From contig NC_003076.8 of assembly GCF_000001735.4 (NCBI RefSeq), positions 1,674,001 through 1,738,000 of the forward strand: DNA of 64,000 bases, read 5' to 3'. This DNA comes from Arabidopsis thaliana (Eukaryota; Streptophyta; Magnoliopsida; Brassicales; Brassicaceae). The position numbers and the translations under genes are program-made. The first letter of the stretch is position 1. Every line of letters begins with the position of its first letter. Below are positions 23,535 through 35,392 of the stretch, in pieces. Below the pieces are notes generated by a model. It searched no databases, was not told where the DNA came from, and saw nothing but the letters and a program-made list of their open reading frames with translations.

Positions 23535-24067
23535 TACTCTCTCAAGTTTCACTTCTTCTGCCAAGCTGTTCAAAACCTGCATCCAGAGATGTAATTCATT
23601 CCTCTTAAGACATAAAAATAACCTAGAGTTAACTAGAAAACTCTCTTCTCCTACACAAACAACATGCATGGGAATAATTTAAAACTGCTTCCTGAAAACA
23701 AAAATTGAAATCGGAACTCTCTAATATTTGCAAACATTATATCAATACTGGTTCTCACATTATCATGTTCATCCTTGTGATAAACCCAGTACAGTGACAA
23801 TAATCATCTTGTGAACAAGGAACACAATTTGTTTATCCCAATTTAAAACCAGTTTTACCAGATCAATACAACCCGTAGACCCATACACGATCATCCCAAG
23901 TTATGAAAAGATAAATGCTAATCCTACATTGATGCGCTGTTTCAACGAGATGTAAAAAAATACAAACAGATTCCTCTAAAATTCCAGATAATGAATATAG
24001 ACAAACAAGAGCTAAAATTTACCCAAGAGTAAATGAATCCATTTGGTGGAAGAGATAGAAACGCACC

Positions 24068-24364
24068 GATGGGAGAGGAGGCGGAAGACGAATACAACGA
24101 CGGTGGAAGCGGAGAAGAACACGGCGACGATGATTTAGGGTTCAGATTTAATTTTATATATTAAAACCAGTTAGTGCTTCTTCATTTCAATTTGTTTCGA
24201 AGATAGTTAATGGGCCGAATAAAAGCCCATTAAACGTCAATACGAAGTCGTTTCAACTGTATCTGCTTCATCGCTTCTTTTCTCCCTTCTCTTCCCGCCG
24301 TGAATCTGGTGTCTGTGTCTGCATCTCCTTCCGACGAAAACAGATACACTCGAGTGAAGAAAGT
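24068..24364. promoter_or_regulatory. Bidirectional promoter, SRP receptor beta / NUP88
   Basis: The leader of the minus-strand gene and the ATG of NUP88 are under 300 bp apart. TGGGCC (24211-24216) and AGCCCA (24224-24229) form an inverted site II pair in the middle, and a telo-box-like TTTAGGGTT lies at about 24134. This is a typical housekeeping head-to-head arrangement. Confidence 0.6.
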
Positions 24365-24660
24365 ATGAAATTTAACTTTAACGAGACAGAGGATGCACCA
24401 GATTCACGACGATCTCCGACGCCCAAAGAGCCGGTTAGGTGGGTTCCTCTCCAGAGCCACCCGGTTTTCGCTTCTCTTCCTTCCTCCCAAGATGAACCCG
24501 CCGTGTCGCAGCTGTTTCCGAGAAATTTCATGGCTTGGGACGGAGACTCGCGCGTATACTACTGGGATTCGAGACGATATCTCCTTCACCGATTATCTCT
24601 GCGCTTGGGTGAACCTGAACCATCCTCCGTCCTCGCCGCAGTCCCGTCCAAGGTCATTTA

Positions 24661-24692
<32 letters not shown>

Positions 24693-27600
24693 GTTTTCAC
24701 CGCTAAGTCGGCCAAAATGAGTATTGAAAAGAAGATTTATCGAAAGCTCTTTTTTAGTGCTGACATTTTACTGACTTTGAGAAATTAGGTTTAGGAAGAG
24801 TTTGAGAAATTAGATTTCTTACTGATGGATGATAATAGGAAGATCTTTTCTACTTGCTATGTACTACTGTCAAAAACCTTTAGTTTTCCTCTGTTGTCTT
24901 TGCTACATAAGATAAATTATAGGTGATTGATTCATCATGTAGTGATTGACTAAGCTTTACTAATAAATGATATTATAGGTGATGCAACCAGACCTTCAGG
25001 TGACATTTTCTGTTAGCAAAATCTCCATCAATAAGTCTGGATCAGCTGTACTTCTTGCCGGCTCAGATGGGATATGTGTGATGTACCTATTTGGACGTGC
25101 TTCTGTGATAGAAGACAATGTCATTTGCAGGTAGTGATTAACGTTACCCTAATAAGATGCATTTATATTCATTGTTATCTTGATTATGATGTTATCTTGC
25201 TTAAATTAATGGCCTTCTGCTTATACGTTATCACTTCATAATCTATGTGTTGCAGGGTAGTTTCTATTGGTTCAGAAATCTATACTAGTAGTGACAGTGC
25301 CATAACCTTGCTACAAGCATCGTGGCACCCTGATAGTGACACCCATTTGGGAATTCTATCCTCGGATGCAGTTTTCAGGTAACAATCTTTTCGGCTGATA
25401 GTGAAGGTGGATGTACATGTCAATATATTGATCAATATCATTATGGAAAGATGTTAGAGAAATTGTAGAAAAAATCAGTTCCTAAGGTTGTAGATTGTTA
25501 GTTTCTGCCATGCAATGACTTACTATGTTACCATCTGGTCCAGTCTCTCATTATAAAGAATCAAATCGTTTTATTTAATCCTGATTTAAGAGCTTTTTAG
25601 CTTACTAAAAGATATTTGTATGCTAGGCTTTTCGATTTGTCTTCAGATACTGAGCTACCAGAGCAAGAATATTATCTGCAGCCCGGTGAGCCAGGAAGAT
25701 CTAGAACAGCTTCATCAATTTATCCTGCTGATTTCAGTTTTGGAGGAGATCATCTGTGGGATAGATTTACTGTAAGTTCAGTACAAATTCTTGCTCCACT
25801 TGTTTGATAACTGACAGTGATTTTGTTTAGTTGTCTTGTCAAATAGAGCCTTGAGGATTACATGTTTAGGTCTTGACCTAATCTTTCAATTGGTGCAGGT
25901 CTTTATATTATTCACTGATGGTTCAATTTATATCTTATGCCCCGTTGTGCCATTTGGAAGGTAGGCAGATGATGGTTCTTTCTCCTTTTCATTTCTCTCT
26001 GGCAGTTTTTTAATTAGTTTCTTATCGCTTGAAGTTGTACCTGGTATGCTAAGTTTCCAAGATAACATTTATCAATTTTTTGTGGTTTTCTGGTTTCTTG
26101 AACAAGATATGAATGATTCTCATTAAGCTGTTTTAGATCCCAAATCTAGGCTCATTTGAAGCTTTTGAGGGGTAAAATCAGCTGGGTCCCATGATTCCTT
26201 TGATGTATCAAATAGTTTATGCATGTTGACGCGGTGACGACTTGATATGCAACAGATGCATTCCTTCCACAGACTATCCTCTTTATGTCGAACTTCTATA
26301 AGTCATGGAAGATGTTTTAGTTCGTTGTGATGTTTTGTGTTTAACTGCCCTTGAGGTTGACTGAGATTGCTTCGGATGTATATTGCAACAGTGTTTACAA
26401 ATGGGAATCCGTAATGGAGATTTACAACGATGCTAATATGTATGGGGTTAAGTCATCCAATTCGTTAGCAGTTAGCAACTCCAGTCTGGCTATTGAATGG
26501 TTGGAAGCTACATTTCCAGATTTGACTGAGCAAGGAACTAGAGGTGAAAATATATTGGTGGTGAAAGCTCAGCCTTATGCTTTGCTTGACGCATCACTGG
26601 CTTTACAGGTATGAATTCCTCATCTTTTTGAGGGGCTCCTCGTAGATTTTAGCTGTTTCACCAATGTTCTAGATATGTGGTTTATAAGCCAGTGGTCTTC
26701 ATCACAGATTTAAACCCTCCTTAACTTGATTCGGAACACGGACGGGATAAAAGAGATGACACATACACACATGTTCCCTAAGTGTTCTTTGTTTGTCTAC
26801 TGTTTTCCTTGTAATGCTGATCTCTTGTTTTCCTTGTGTACAGGGCCCTTTATATAAAGCATCTAGTGGCGACGGAGATGAAGATTTCGCTGTTCGGGAG
26901 GCAGAATGTAAAGGCCGGGCAGTGAGTCTATTATATAATCTTGTTAGCAAAGATTCGATTCTGGTAACTGCCTGGAGTGCTGGACAATTACAGGTTGATG
27001 CCCTGGTTGATGAAATCCAGCCTGTTTGGATATCTGGTAACTCATCTCGTCTTCGCATGAACTCCCACAACAAAATACAAGGAGTTGCAATGATTTGTGA
27101 GTCAAACATAAGTGAGCTTCCAGTTGCAACTTCAAACCTGCCGCTCGATCACACTGTTTGGTTAGGGCATCCACCACCACTGTTAAGACTTGCAATGGTT
27201 GATTTGGCTCTCCCCAAAATGCGTGAAGGTGGCTCTCTTGTTACCTTGTTTGCTGACTCCCTTTTGCCAGAACGAATATACTCCCTTCACGACGGTGGCA
27301 TTGATTCAACAGTCTTACACTCTCTTCCCTTCACAAGTCAGGCCAGTGGAAAAGATGAAGCTCTCAAAACGCCATCTGTTCACACTGTCCTAAGTACATG
27401 CCAAGAAGAATCCGCTGTATCTCCTTTGTTGGGTTTTGTGCCTCTGTCGGATTCGTTTGGGTATTCATGGATCGTTGCAGTCTTATCCTCAGGAGAATGC
27501 ATTGTGGCAGAGATGAAAACTTGGGATCTCTTGCTTCCAATTCATGTCAGTACGGATAAGACAGTGTCTTCAAGCGCAATAGAGAAAAAAGAGCAAGAGA

Positions 27601-28475
27601 ACTCGTGCATCATAAGCAAGGAGCTCCTTGCAGGTCCCAAAATTAGAATTGCGCCCCACGCTTTACCTAACCAGCGTTCAACTCCAGCCAATTCCGTAGA
27701 AGGCAGATCAATTCTGCTTGACTATGTCAAACTTTTCCATGAAAACTACATCGAATATGCACACAAGGTGAGAAAGAAGTCATGTAAACCCAACACAAAA
27801 ACGTCAATGTGTTTTCTAACCGATTTTACTAATGAGATCTCTTTGTGTTTTTTGCAGGTCCACTTTGAGCTGCAGCATCATGCTCCTAACCTGAAGAGAA
27901 TAATCGATGACCAACACCAGCGGCTTGCTGAGGCAAATGAGAAAATATCAAAAGTTGAGAAAAACCAATCTTTTCTGGAGAAAAGGATTGACAAAGCAAT
28001 TGAAAGACATGATTCTCTTGAACAATGCTTGCAACGTCTCCGTAGCTTGCCTGGTACACACAAGAAACCTCTGACGAGAGCAGAACTGGATTTTAAATCG
28101 GAGCTCGGTAAATCAAATATCCCCCATAAATTTTGTCCGCAAAAGGATATACCGGAACCCATTTCATCATCTTTTCTTTTCGCTTATAAATGAAAAATTG
28201 CAGATCAATATGCGGGAGTTGAGGTGGATGCGCTTCAATCATCCATCGAAACACTGAGAGCAAGAGTGAAGAAGTCAACTCAAAAATCTCACAAGGGCAC
28301 AGTAGTCGCAGCTAGTCAGAAAAAGCAGTATTCAAAGAAAAACTTAATTCAAGATACACAAATGTCACAGCTTCAGTCCACACTCGCCAAACTATCCCTG
28401 ATGAATAGCGATAACTCCAAGAAAGTCAAGATCGTGGAATCTGCGCTGAAATCGCAAGAAAGCAGTTTCATGTAG
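24365..28475 (+). CDS. MOS7: Nucleoporin NUP88 / MOS7 (AT5G05680-like)
   Basis: Nine exons: 24365-24652, 24979-25130, 25256-25378, 25627-25771, 25899-25960, 26392-26608, 26844-27767, 27858-28107 and 28204-28475. Total 2433 nt, or 810 aa, as I recall for MOS7. The N-terminal two thirds is a beta-propeller (VYYWDSRRYLLHRL, SGSAVLLAGSDGICVMYLFG). The last 190 residues form coiled coil (KRIIDDQHQRLAEANEKI, FLEKRIDKAIERHDSLEQ), the region that assembles with the Nup214/Nup62 module on the cytoplasmic side of the pore. MOS7 controls nuclear retention of immune regulators such as NPR1 and EDS1, and is needed for gametogenesis. Intron 1 contains a (CT)14 run close to the donor. No lesion is seen. Confidence 0.96.
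24661..24688 (+). repeat. (CT)14 microsatellite in NUP88 intron 1
   Basis: A pure CT dinucleotide run starts nine bases after the exon 1 donor (aag|gtcattta). Its position makes it likely to vary in length between accessions. Confidence 0.9.
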
Positions 28476-28906
28476 TCACTCACTGTAACAGGGACGCAGT
28501 TATCATTTCCTTGACTGACTAAATCCTGTTCAAATTTGAATATATGTGCTGCACCAAATTTTCTAACTCTCTCCTTGTAAGTTTTGTCTGTTAAATCAAA
28601 CTACGGTATTACTTTAATTTGTCTCTACAAATGGTCATTTTCTGCAAACTATTCCTATGAACTCATAAGACTACAAAGAGTAGGTCAAGCAACTCATGTT
28701 TGAACCATTGAAGCAGAAGAGATTTATGCAAGCATAAGGTAAACAAAAGTTTTTTTTTTTTATGTACACAGAAGCTAAGGCTTTATAGAGTAATGATAAC
28801 TTTTATTGTCAAACACTAGACCCACAAGGAGGCAAAAAAAGAAGAAGAAATTAATCCTGAAAAATACTGTTGTTCTATAAATAAAATCAGATGGGTCTCT
28901 TCTTCT
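28476..28906. other. Convergent 3' flanks of NUP88 and CPD
   Basis: These 431 bases lie between two stop codons on opposite strands. They should hold both 3' UTRs. AT-rich, with poly(T) at 28750; nothing else is seen. Confidence 0.55.
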
Positions 28907-31900
28907 TCAAGTAGCAAAATCACGGCGCTTCACGAAGATCGGGTACCGTTTCTGCGTTCTTGTAGTTGGAAAGAAAACCAGCTTGTCTTGCTCTGCAGGA
29001 ACCCAACTGTTCAAACAAATTTACAAAACAAAATCAAATCAGTCTCTTTAGCCTTTTGAAATGGAAAACAGAGCTACTATCTTCTATGTGAAGGTATATA
29101 TACCTGAAGCCTGTCACTAGGCGGTGAAGGAAAACAGAGAGTGCAACCCTAGCCAGCTCGTAACCGGGACATAGCCTTGGCCCTCCACCAAACGGTGTGA
29201 ACACATTAGAAGGGCCTGTCGTTACCGAGTTGCTCTGTTCCACAGAATTGCAATCGTTCAATAACTCAAAATCAAGAATGCAAAGAAAGAACACCCAAAC
29301 CAAGTTCAGGGCTTAAAATACAAACCTGCCATCTCCAAGGGTTGAAAGTGCGAGCATCTTTGAAGTGGTTTGGGTCTAAATGAACCGCTCTAAACGATGA
29401 GAATACTTTCCACCCTTTTGGAATTTTATAACCTGGTTTTGTTCCAGTTTTCTAAATGTTAAGTTTTTGATACAGAATGGACTCTTTTTACTCATTTTAA
29501 AAGTTAGATTATTTTACCTTTGATCTCAACATCCGTCATTGCACGTCTGAAAACACCGCCGATGATGTTAGCCACTCGTAGCGTCTCATTAACCACCTGA
29601 ATCAAAATAGGTTTATAAGATACTGATGAGAAATGACTAGAAAGAAGATAAGACAAGAATTCTTAAGAGCTTTAGGTAAGTACACTTACACATTGTGTGA
29701 ATGGCATTGACTTGTAATCACTCCATTCAAGACTATACGAATCACTCTTCATTGCCCTAATCTTTTCATGCTCTTCCTGTTATATTCAACCAAGCAAATA
29801 CCAAATCAACCAACAATAAAAGAAAGAAACAAGGTGTAAAAGCAAAATTAATTAATTAGGTCACCGGTCCAACCGTTTTTTGAACCGGTTGGTCATATTC
29901 GAAGCACTAATGAGTAAATGACTAAACTAGTGAATATAGTAGTACCATCCTTGGAACAAAACTAGTGACATCAACAAATAATTAAAATATTAAGAACCAA
30001 TGGATGAGAAGCTTGTCGGTCGCGCATAGCACAAACATATTTATGATAAAACTTTTATCTTTAATGTAAAGAGAGATTTATTGGGGGATAATCGGACAAG
30101 TAAGATAAAAAAAGAAGATGAAAGTTGTTGGCAAACAAACAAAACAAAACAAAAGAAGAAGATGAGGTTTGGTAAAAGTGTGATTATGCATGCAGTTCAG
30201 GAGACAAATTAGTCAAATCTCTGAGACTGTAACTCCTTACATTTTACAATTTCCTTATTAAAATAAAACTCTAAAACTGAGGTGATGATGTTGTCTATTT
30301 TCGAAAATGACTACTTTGACTTTTACGGTAATTTTAGTACCTTTTACACTTTTCAGTTTTCACCTTTCAAAAAGCTCACACCCACTTAATAATATGCTTA
30401 ATCTTAGATTATAAACTCATCGAATAGACAAATAGAATGAAAGCTTACGTTTTCTAATTCATTATTTGTTGACGGAAAACAAAAACTTTGAAACCAGTTT
30501 AGTATATGATATACATAATTTGAAATAGTGAATAGCAGTACTAGATCGTCTTACCCGGCTAATGTCGCGTATTTTAATTTTCTTGATACCTAACCATTAA
30601 TTAACCAAGATTGAAGGCTATAAACAAAAACCTTATTCTAAACCAAAAACAAAAAGTCTTTTTTTTTTGGCTACTATCAATTATTAGTATCAACCGACTA
30701 GATTGTACTGTTGCTTACTTGCTATGTGAACTAGTAGTTCATTGGAGACCTAAGCCGTTTCATTGATGTGTGTGTGTCCTTTTTATAATAGTTTTTATTA
30801 ATTGCAAAAAATCTAGACACCCGTGTGAAACGTAAATGATGGAGAAATTTAGAGGCCAACATGCACATATCATTATGCTCCCATTGTTGTAGTCTCTGTC
30901 CCATTTCTTTCTTTCACCTTAAATTTTATTTTTCCCCCAACTACTTCTTCCCATCTCTTAATTACTTAAGAAAATGAAATAAGCTTAAATCAGTAAGATT
31001 GTCCCCACAAGAAAAAGTTCATATTAGTTGATAACAACACATCACCGTGTTCTAATTCAATGTTTTCCACTCTTTTCGTTATTTTGTTGAAAGTACAGAA
31101 ATGTAATTTAATTAGTTTTTCAAAGAAAAGAAACAAAACCATTTTTGTTTTGATACCCTAAACCCCAAATAAAGCAAGAGCAGGGTAAAACATGCGCCGG
31201 TGGTCCTTCAAAAAAACGGTTTGCATGCAGATGCAATGTAGTGAACACTGAATAGATCGAATCTTAATTTTTTAATATCTTTTCCAAAACACTAAATCTT
31301 GTTGATTCGCAATCAAACCAACTACATAACACCTAAAATTTCATTCATACGTGTCGTGTTTTTCATTCGCTGTGTATACTCTTTTAAAAATAATTCAATC
31401 AAAATTCGATACTAAAATCGAATATTTTTCTCAAAGTTATTCTTTATTAATTAAATACGAACCATGTATATAAATAAGTAGAGAGATTATTTACCAAAAA
31501 TGGGAAAATTACCTTGAGTTGAGCAAGAGCTAAAGGAGTCTCGGTGAGAAATTTGACGGCGAGAGTCATGATCGTGGAGGTTGTTTCATAACCGGCGACA
31601 AGTAAAGCCACCAAGAAGTCAACAATCTCTTCATCGGAAAATCCATCATCCGCCGCAAGCAACGCCGCAAGCATATCTTTCTTTCTCTCCGCTCCTTCTT
31701 CCTCCTCCTCCCTCCTTTTCATCACCACCACCGTCAACGCCTCCGCCACCTTCCTCCGCGCCTAAAATACACACACATATATTAGGATATATATTCTCAA
31801 AATATGATTGAAATAAGAAAGAATTAGTAAATGAAACGAAATATATACTTGGATGGCTTTGCGGTAAGTGGTGGAGAAGAGAGGGAGAGGAAGAGAGAAG

Positions 31901-32705
31901 AAGCCTTCGATGACAAGAAGATACTCTTTCCTTAAACTCTCACTCCATTCCCCTGGATCAAAGCTCATCAACTGCTTCACCGTTAGCTCAAACGTTATCT
32001 GCATCATACATCATCATCATTAATAATCATCAATCTATGCATGCATGCGGTGGTGACTCGGCCTGACTCACTGAGTCACAAACTCGGTCCGGGTTTTTAT
32101 TTTATTTTTATTATAAAAAAAACATAAGTGAGAAGGCCGAATAAAATAATAATATAATGTTTTTGATAAGCAAGAATTTTTTTGGTTACCTTTTTGGCTT
32201 CTTCCATGAGGAGAACACGAGAAGACCAAGAATCAAGATTAAACCGGACTAACCGGTCAATATCAAGCATGAGATGGTCTTTAATGATTGAAGAATTAGC
32301 AAAGCTCATGGTGAGAGAGTGCATACGTTTATGCAAAGAACCTTTCATAAGAAGCAGAGAGTGTTTCCCCAAAAGGTTACAAATGGAAGCAGGATAAGAA
32401 CACTCAAAAAGCTTCCCTTCGTTCTGAAGAACAAACCGGTTCGTTTCCGGGTCAGCTGAGAAAATCGTCGGTTCACCAAAAAGATGCGTCATGAAAACCG
32501 AACCGTACCGGGCTACTCTCTCGTCGATGAAAGGCTCAGGGTTCTCTGTTTTGTAAGCTCCGATCAGCTGAAAAGTCTCTCCTATCAGAGGGAGACCAAG
32601 GCTTCCCGGAGGCAGACCCATCCGACGGTAACGTGTACGGCGGAGTAGGAGGAGGAAGCCGGCGGCGATGGAAGAGAGGAGGAGGAGAAAAGCGGTGAAG
32701 GCCAT
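28907..32705 (-). CDS. CPD: Brassinosteroid P450 CPD / CYP90A1 (AT5G05690-like)
   Basis: Eight exons: 32190-32705, 31849-31998, 31513-31761, 29690-29776, 29518-29596, 29326-29432, 29104-29234 and 28907-29006. They sum to 1419 nt, or 472 aa, the size I recall for CYP90A1. An N-terminal ER anchor ([17 protein letters not shown]) is followed by a Pro-rich hinge ([12 protein letters not shown]). The I-helix motif is AGYETTS, the K-helix is ETLR, and the heme loop is [10 protein letters not shown] with the ligand Cys at about residue 418. The enzyme acts at C-3 (early assigned to C-23) of brassinosteroid precursors. Intron 3 (29777-31512) is 1736 bp, far longer than the others, and shows no ORF. 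CPD is repressed by brassinosteroid through BZR1; a candidate site lies just upstream of the ATG. Confidence 0.97.
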
Positions 32706-32780
32706 TGAAGAAGAAGATGATGATGAGAGAAGAAGAGAGGATGAGGGAGAGAGAGTATTAATGGAGAAGGGGAGAGTGGG

Positions 32781-32786
32781 CACACG
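32781..32786 (-). promoter_or_regulatory. BRRE (CGTGTG) upstream of CPD
   Basis: CACACG on the plus strand reads CGTGTG on the gene strand, 76 bp before the CPD start codon. BZR1 binds CGTGT/CG elements in the CPD promoter to repress it, as I recall. Whether this is the footprinted copy cannot be told from sequence alone. Confidence 0.5.
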
Positions 32787-33368
32787 GGGGGTTTCTGCAT
32801 AAAGTAGGACCTTTCATCATTATACTCTTTTGCATTCTTCTTCTTTTCTTTTCTTTTTCTTCTAAATTATAAGTAATTTTCTAAAATACAGTAAGCAGTG
32901 AATAATAACTTCTTCATAAAATATGAATTTTTTAAATAAGGATAAAATATTTTCGATACTATTCTAAATTTTGTTTCAAACATCTCTAACACACAGATTT
33001 TCAAATTTATCAGAGAGCAAAATTCTATAATTTAAAAGATTTAGTGCCTTAAAGAGTTATATTTTTTCTGTATTATAACTAAAACATATTTGGCATGTAC
33101 GAAATTAATTATAGTAAATATAGATGAATTTGTGGGTTGTCTATGTATATTATTAACTTTTATGCACATGGTAATGGAATCATGATTTTCTTACTATATG
33201 TAGAATCATTTATATAATTTGGGATTGTATATCATTTGCTGGTAAAAAAGTAATTCCGGTAGCTTTATTCCGTTTATTTTTGGAACCAGAATGTTTATGG
33301 TTTAGTGTGTTTTCGTATTTGGTTGCAGAGAACTCACACATGCATATGCTAAATATTATTTATTCAAC

Positions 33369-33408
33369 TTTTAACTTCTGATTTTTTTTTTTTTTTAACT
33401 TCTGATTT
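33369..33408. repeat. 16-bp direct repeat flanking poly(T)
   Basis: TTTTAACTTCTGATTT occurs at 33369-33384 and 33393-33408, separated only by T residues. This looks like a target-site duplication around a bare poly(A) tail inserted in minus orientation. Confidence 0.5.
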
Positions 33409-35350
33409 CGTCATGATAATTTGATTGTAACTGGACTTAGCTAACTTCAAAAGACACTTAAGTGAAAAGAAATCGAACCAATTTTAATCCATTGATTATC
33501 GATCGGTTTGTTGATGACATCAACAAACTAGTGACATCAACAGATAATTAAAATATATTAAAAGGATGTTAATGTGAAATTCTTATTGAATATTAATTAT
33601 TGTAGAGAAATGGAGGAACTGATGAATCATAGGTCAAGAATTTTGGTTCCATAATTACATTTTGTTTGGATCCTTGTTGATTTTTCAATCTATGTATATT
33701 GGCCCATGTTTTTGTTTGGTTGTAGATCTTACACATCCAAGCACCTCTCTATAAAAAAAAATAGTTTCTGATTTCGGTCTTTTTGATTTGATTATATATA
33801 AATGAGAAAACTTATTAGTTTTGATGGACATGGATTCAAATTAACAAACAAAACTCTACATGAGTTACAGTGGAGGATAGGAGTTGTGAGCTGTTCTTCT
33901 CTACTGATTTGCGTTTCGAATTGTTTTTCTAGTATTGCATTTGCATTTGCCCAAATTGAGACTTTACTTAGTGTAGGAATCTAATTATTATTTTTGGAAG
34001 TTTCATAATTATTTTATCATACTGATTTAGAATAAATTTTGTAAAAACATTTTAAAAGAAACTAATGTTTTTCTTACTAGTGTCTAGCGACGGCTAATGG
34101 TTATATTTTTAAAAAATATCAATCAACAAGTATCCCTATACCAACATGGCTCGAAACCAGTACATGGGGGATGGGATCACTGTGGAAGTACCACTTGGCC
34201 AGTGGCTTCATTTCGGATTGGCTTGCCGATTCCTTACAAAAAATAAGTCGTATGAAAGTGAAACGAAAATTTTAAATTGGTATAGAAATTTTGCAAACTA
34301 TAGTTCGATGAATGTAGTCAGTGTTAGATTCAAAAACATATACTGGATATACATTTGCATCATTAGTTTTCACCAAGATCAAACATGGTTATGAGAAAAT
34401 AGATAATCACAAAACATTATCTTTCGCACAAAACTAAGAAAAAAAGTTGATGAAAGAAGAGTAGCATGTGCCTTGTTGGTCCACAAATTGCCTATGAACA
34501 CTTCACATGTCTCTCTCTTTCCCTCACCCAAAGTCCCCATTTCATGAGTTTCCCATCATCTCTTTTCTTTAAAAGATATATTTCTTTTCTCTAATAAAGT
34601 TAGGCCTCTTCATAATTTATTAGTGATAATACCAATTATGTTCAGTACTTCATGATGAGTTTTGATGTACTTACATGTGACTTTTACGCGGTATACTTTT
34701 TAAGGACATGATATAGAAAGGTGGGTCGATACATACATTTGAATTGAAGGATTGTATATGTTTTTGGACTTAGTCTTAATCAAATTTGGTTGGATTTGGG
34801 GTTTATTTGATTAATCACACCTTTGGACGATAGTATCAAATACTGTTGCTTTATAGTTTCAATTTATTTATCACTATTACCATATTTACCTTTCTCATCC
34901 ACTCAGAAAAGAATGATTTAATTTATATATGTTGAAAACAAAAATGTATGAATTAGTTTATACACCCAAGGCGAAGAGGAAAATCGGTCAATGGAAAAAA
35001 GAGCATAGAGGAGTAAAAAAGCAAAGGAGTAGCTATAGAAGTAGTGATTAGCAACACTTGCCTCTCTTAGCTCTAAGTTTGATTTGCCTTTTTATCTTCT
35101 ACTTCTTATATGCTATGGAATCTCAGTGAGTCCCCCACCTAAGATCAAATCTTCAATCATTTATAACACATGCACTTAGTATTAAAATTACGACACTAAG
35201 ATCTAAGTAAAACCTATTTACAAAAATGACATCATTTAATATCGTATAAATAATTTTCAAAAGTGCACAAAACCTAGAGAACGTTGAATGTTATATGAAA
35301 CAATCTCGTTCACGCTTTTCGTTTACCACACCATTATGCAATAATCCTAG

Positions 35351-35392
35351 TTAGCTTTAATGCATTTTTTTTTTTTTAGCTTTAATGCATTT
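35351..35392. repeat. 17-bp direct repeat flanking poly(T)
   Basis: TTAGCTTTAATGCATTT occurs at 35351-35367 and 35376-35392, with eight T between. It has the same structure as the element at 33369. Confidence 0.55.

Noticed and set aside
24661-24688. (CT)14 run as a regulatory element
   Set aside because: It lies in an intron next to a donor and looks like an ordinary microsatellite; recorded only as a repeat.
34146-34394. 82-codon ORF starting MARNQYMGDG
   Set aside because: The first ten codons look protein-like, but the rest is AT-rich without motif. No homologue comes to mind and no splice partners are seen.
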